Source: Verrucomicrobia bacterium UBA4286 (GTDB lineage Bacteria > Verrucomicrobiota > Kiritimatiellia > RFP12 > UBA1067). From it: a DNA stretch of 23,513 nucleotides. Shown here piece after piece: positions 23,356 to 23,513 of the stretch. How positions within the stretch are numbered: the first letter of the stretch is position 1; every line of letters begins with the position of its first letter. The DNA is taken from NCBI GenBank assembly GCA_002395905.1, contig DGVK01000063.1, forward strand, positions 1-23,513, in the 5' to 3' direction. The notes under the pieces were generated by a model, which worked only from the letters and a program-made list of their open reading frames with translations, ran no database searches and had not been told where the DNA came from. A program made the position numbers and the translations under genes.

Positions 23356-23513
23356 TTACTTGGCGAGCGCCGCAGTCACGTCGGCGAGCACCTGGCGGAG
23401 AGCCTTAGGAACGCGGTGGGCGGCGAGGTTCGCCTCCTTCGAGTCCTTGGACGGCTTCTTGTCATATTCGTCATACGACGCGCCGACCGTGGCGATCTCC
23501 TTCTTCCAGCCCT
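23356..23513 (-). CDS. C-terminal end of an unrecognised protein (5' partial)
   Basis: The last 51 codons of a minus-strand gene are visible, ending in TAA at 23356-23358. The residues are charged and helical in character (GWKKEIATVGASYDEYDKK, then KALRQVLADVTAALAK). No family is recognised from this piece. Reality as a coding end is supported by the open frame, the same codon preference as its neighbours, and the terminator that follows directly. Confidence 0.6.
   Translation of the reverse strand, partial: GWKKEIATVGASYDEYDKKPSKDSKEANLAAHRVPKALRQVLADVTAALAK

Overview
All 15 supported genes lie on the minus strand, so transcription runs from the right end of the window to the left. The DNA is GC-rich. 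The gene mix is a giant multidomain secreted enzyme, a LamG-type protein, a type II secretion/type IV pilus-like inner-membrane platform with a secretin, an FHS sugar transporter, and a four-helix-bundle protein with a zinc-ribbon suffix. This suggests a Gram-negative member of the PVC group, most like Kiritimatiellota or Verrucomicrobiota from an animal gut. That placement is inference from gene content; there is no rRNA in the window.

Layout in the direction of transcription (right to left). (a) 23356-23513: the C-terminal end of an unrecognised gene, closed by a hairpin terminator. (b) 23251-18579: a three-gene operon (GspL/PilM-PilN fusion, GspM/PilO-like protein, secretin) driven by an extended -10 promoter placed so close to the ATG that the mRNA may be almost leaderless. 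(c) 18571-17591: a four-helix-bundle-suffix gene bracketed by two copies of the same purine/pyrimidine-asymmetric mini-repeat array, looking like a cassette dropped into the gene string. (d) 17576-12855: a tightly overlapping cluster of coiled-coil membrane protein, YchF ATPase/GTPase, tandem ACT protein, threonine synthase and an RluA-type pseudouridine synthase whose best start is a CTG codon. (e) 12858-8173: FHS sugar transporter with its own -35/-10 promoter embedded in the end of the preceding gene, then dtd, birA and a second RluA-type synthase with near-zero spacing, followed at short distances by a LUD-domain protein and a LamG protein. (f) 8163-7979: an intergenic array of five full and one partial 22-bp direct repeats immediately upstream of an extended -10 promoter. 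(g) 7978-7352: a flavin reductase/rubredoxin fusion. (h) 7332-7243: a doubtful 29-residue ORF. (i) 7199-1: one uninterrupted reading frame of at least 2399 codons that runs off the window, with signal peptide, two zinc metalloprotease domains, lectin-like domains, a GH18 glycosidase domain and a final repeat-type region.

Working together: the platform/secretin operon is the kind of apparatus that could export the giant protease-glycosidase, which would attack host glycoproteins or peptidic/chitinous material, and the sugar transporter could take up released sugars. This link is inferred from neighbourhood only. The most unusual items are the giant enzyme with an internally duplicated protease module next to a GH18 domain, the direct-repeat-flanked four-helix-bundle cassette, the 22-bp repeat array at a promoter, and the CTG-started synthase.
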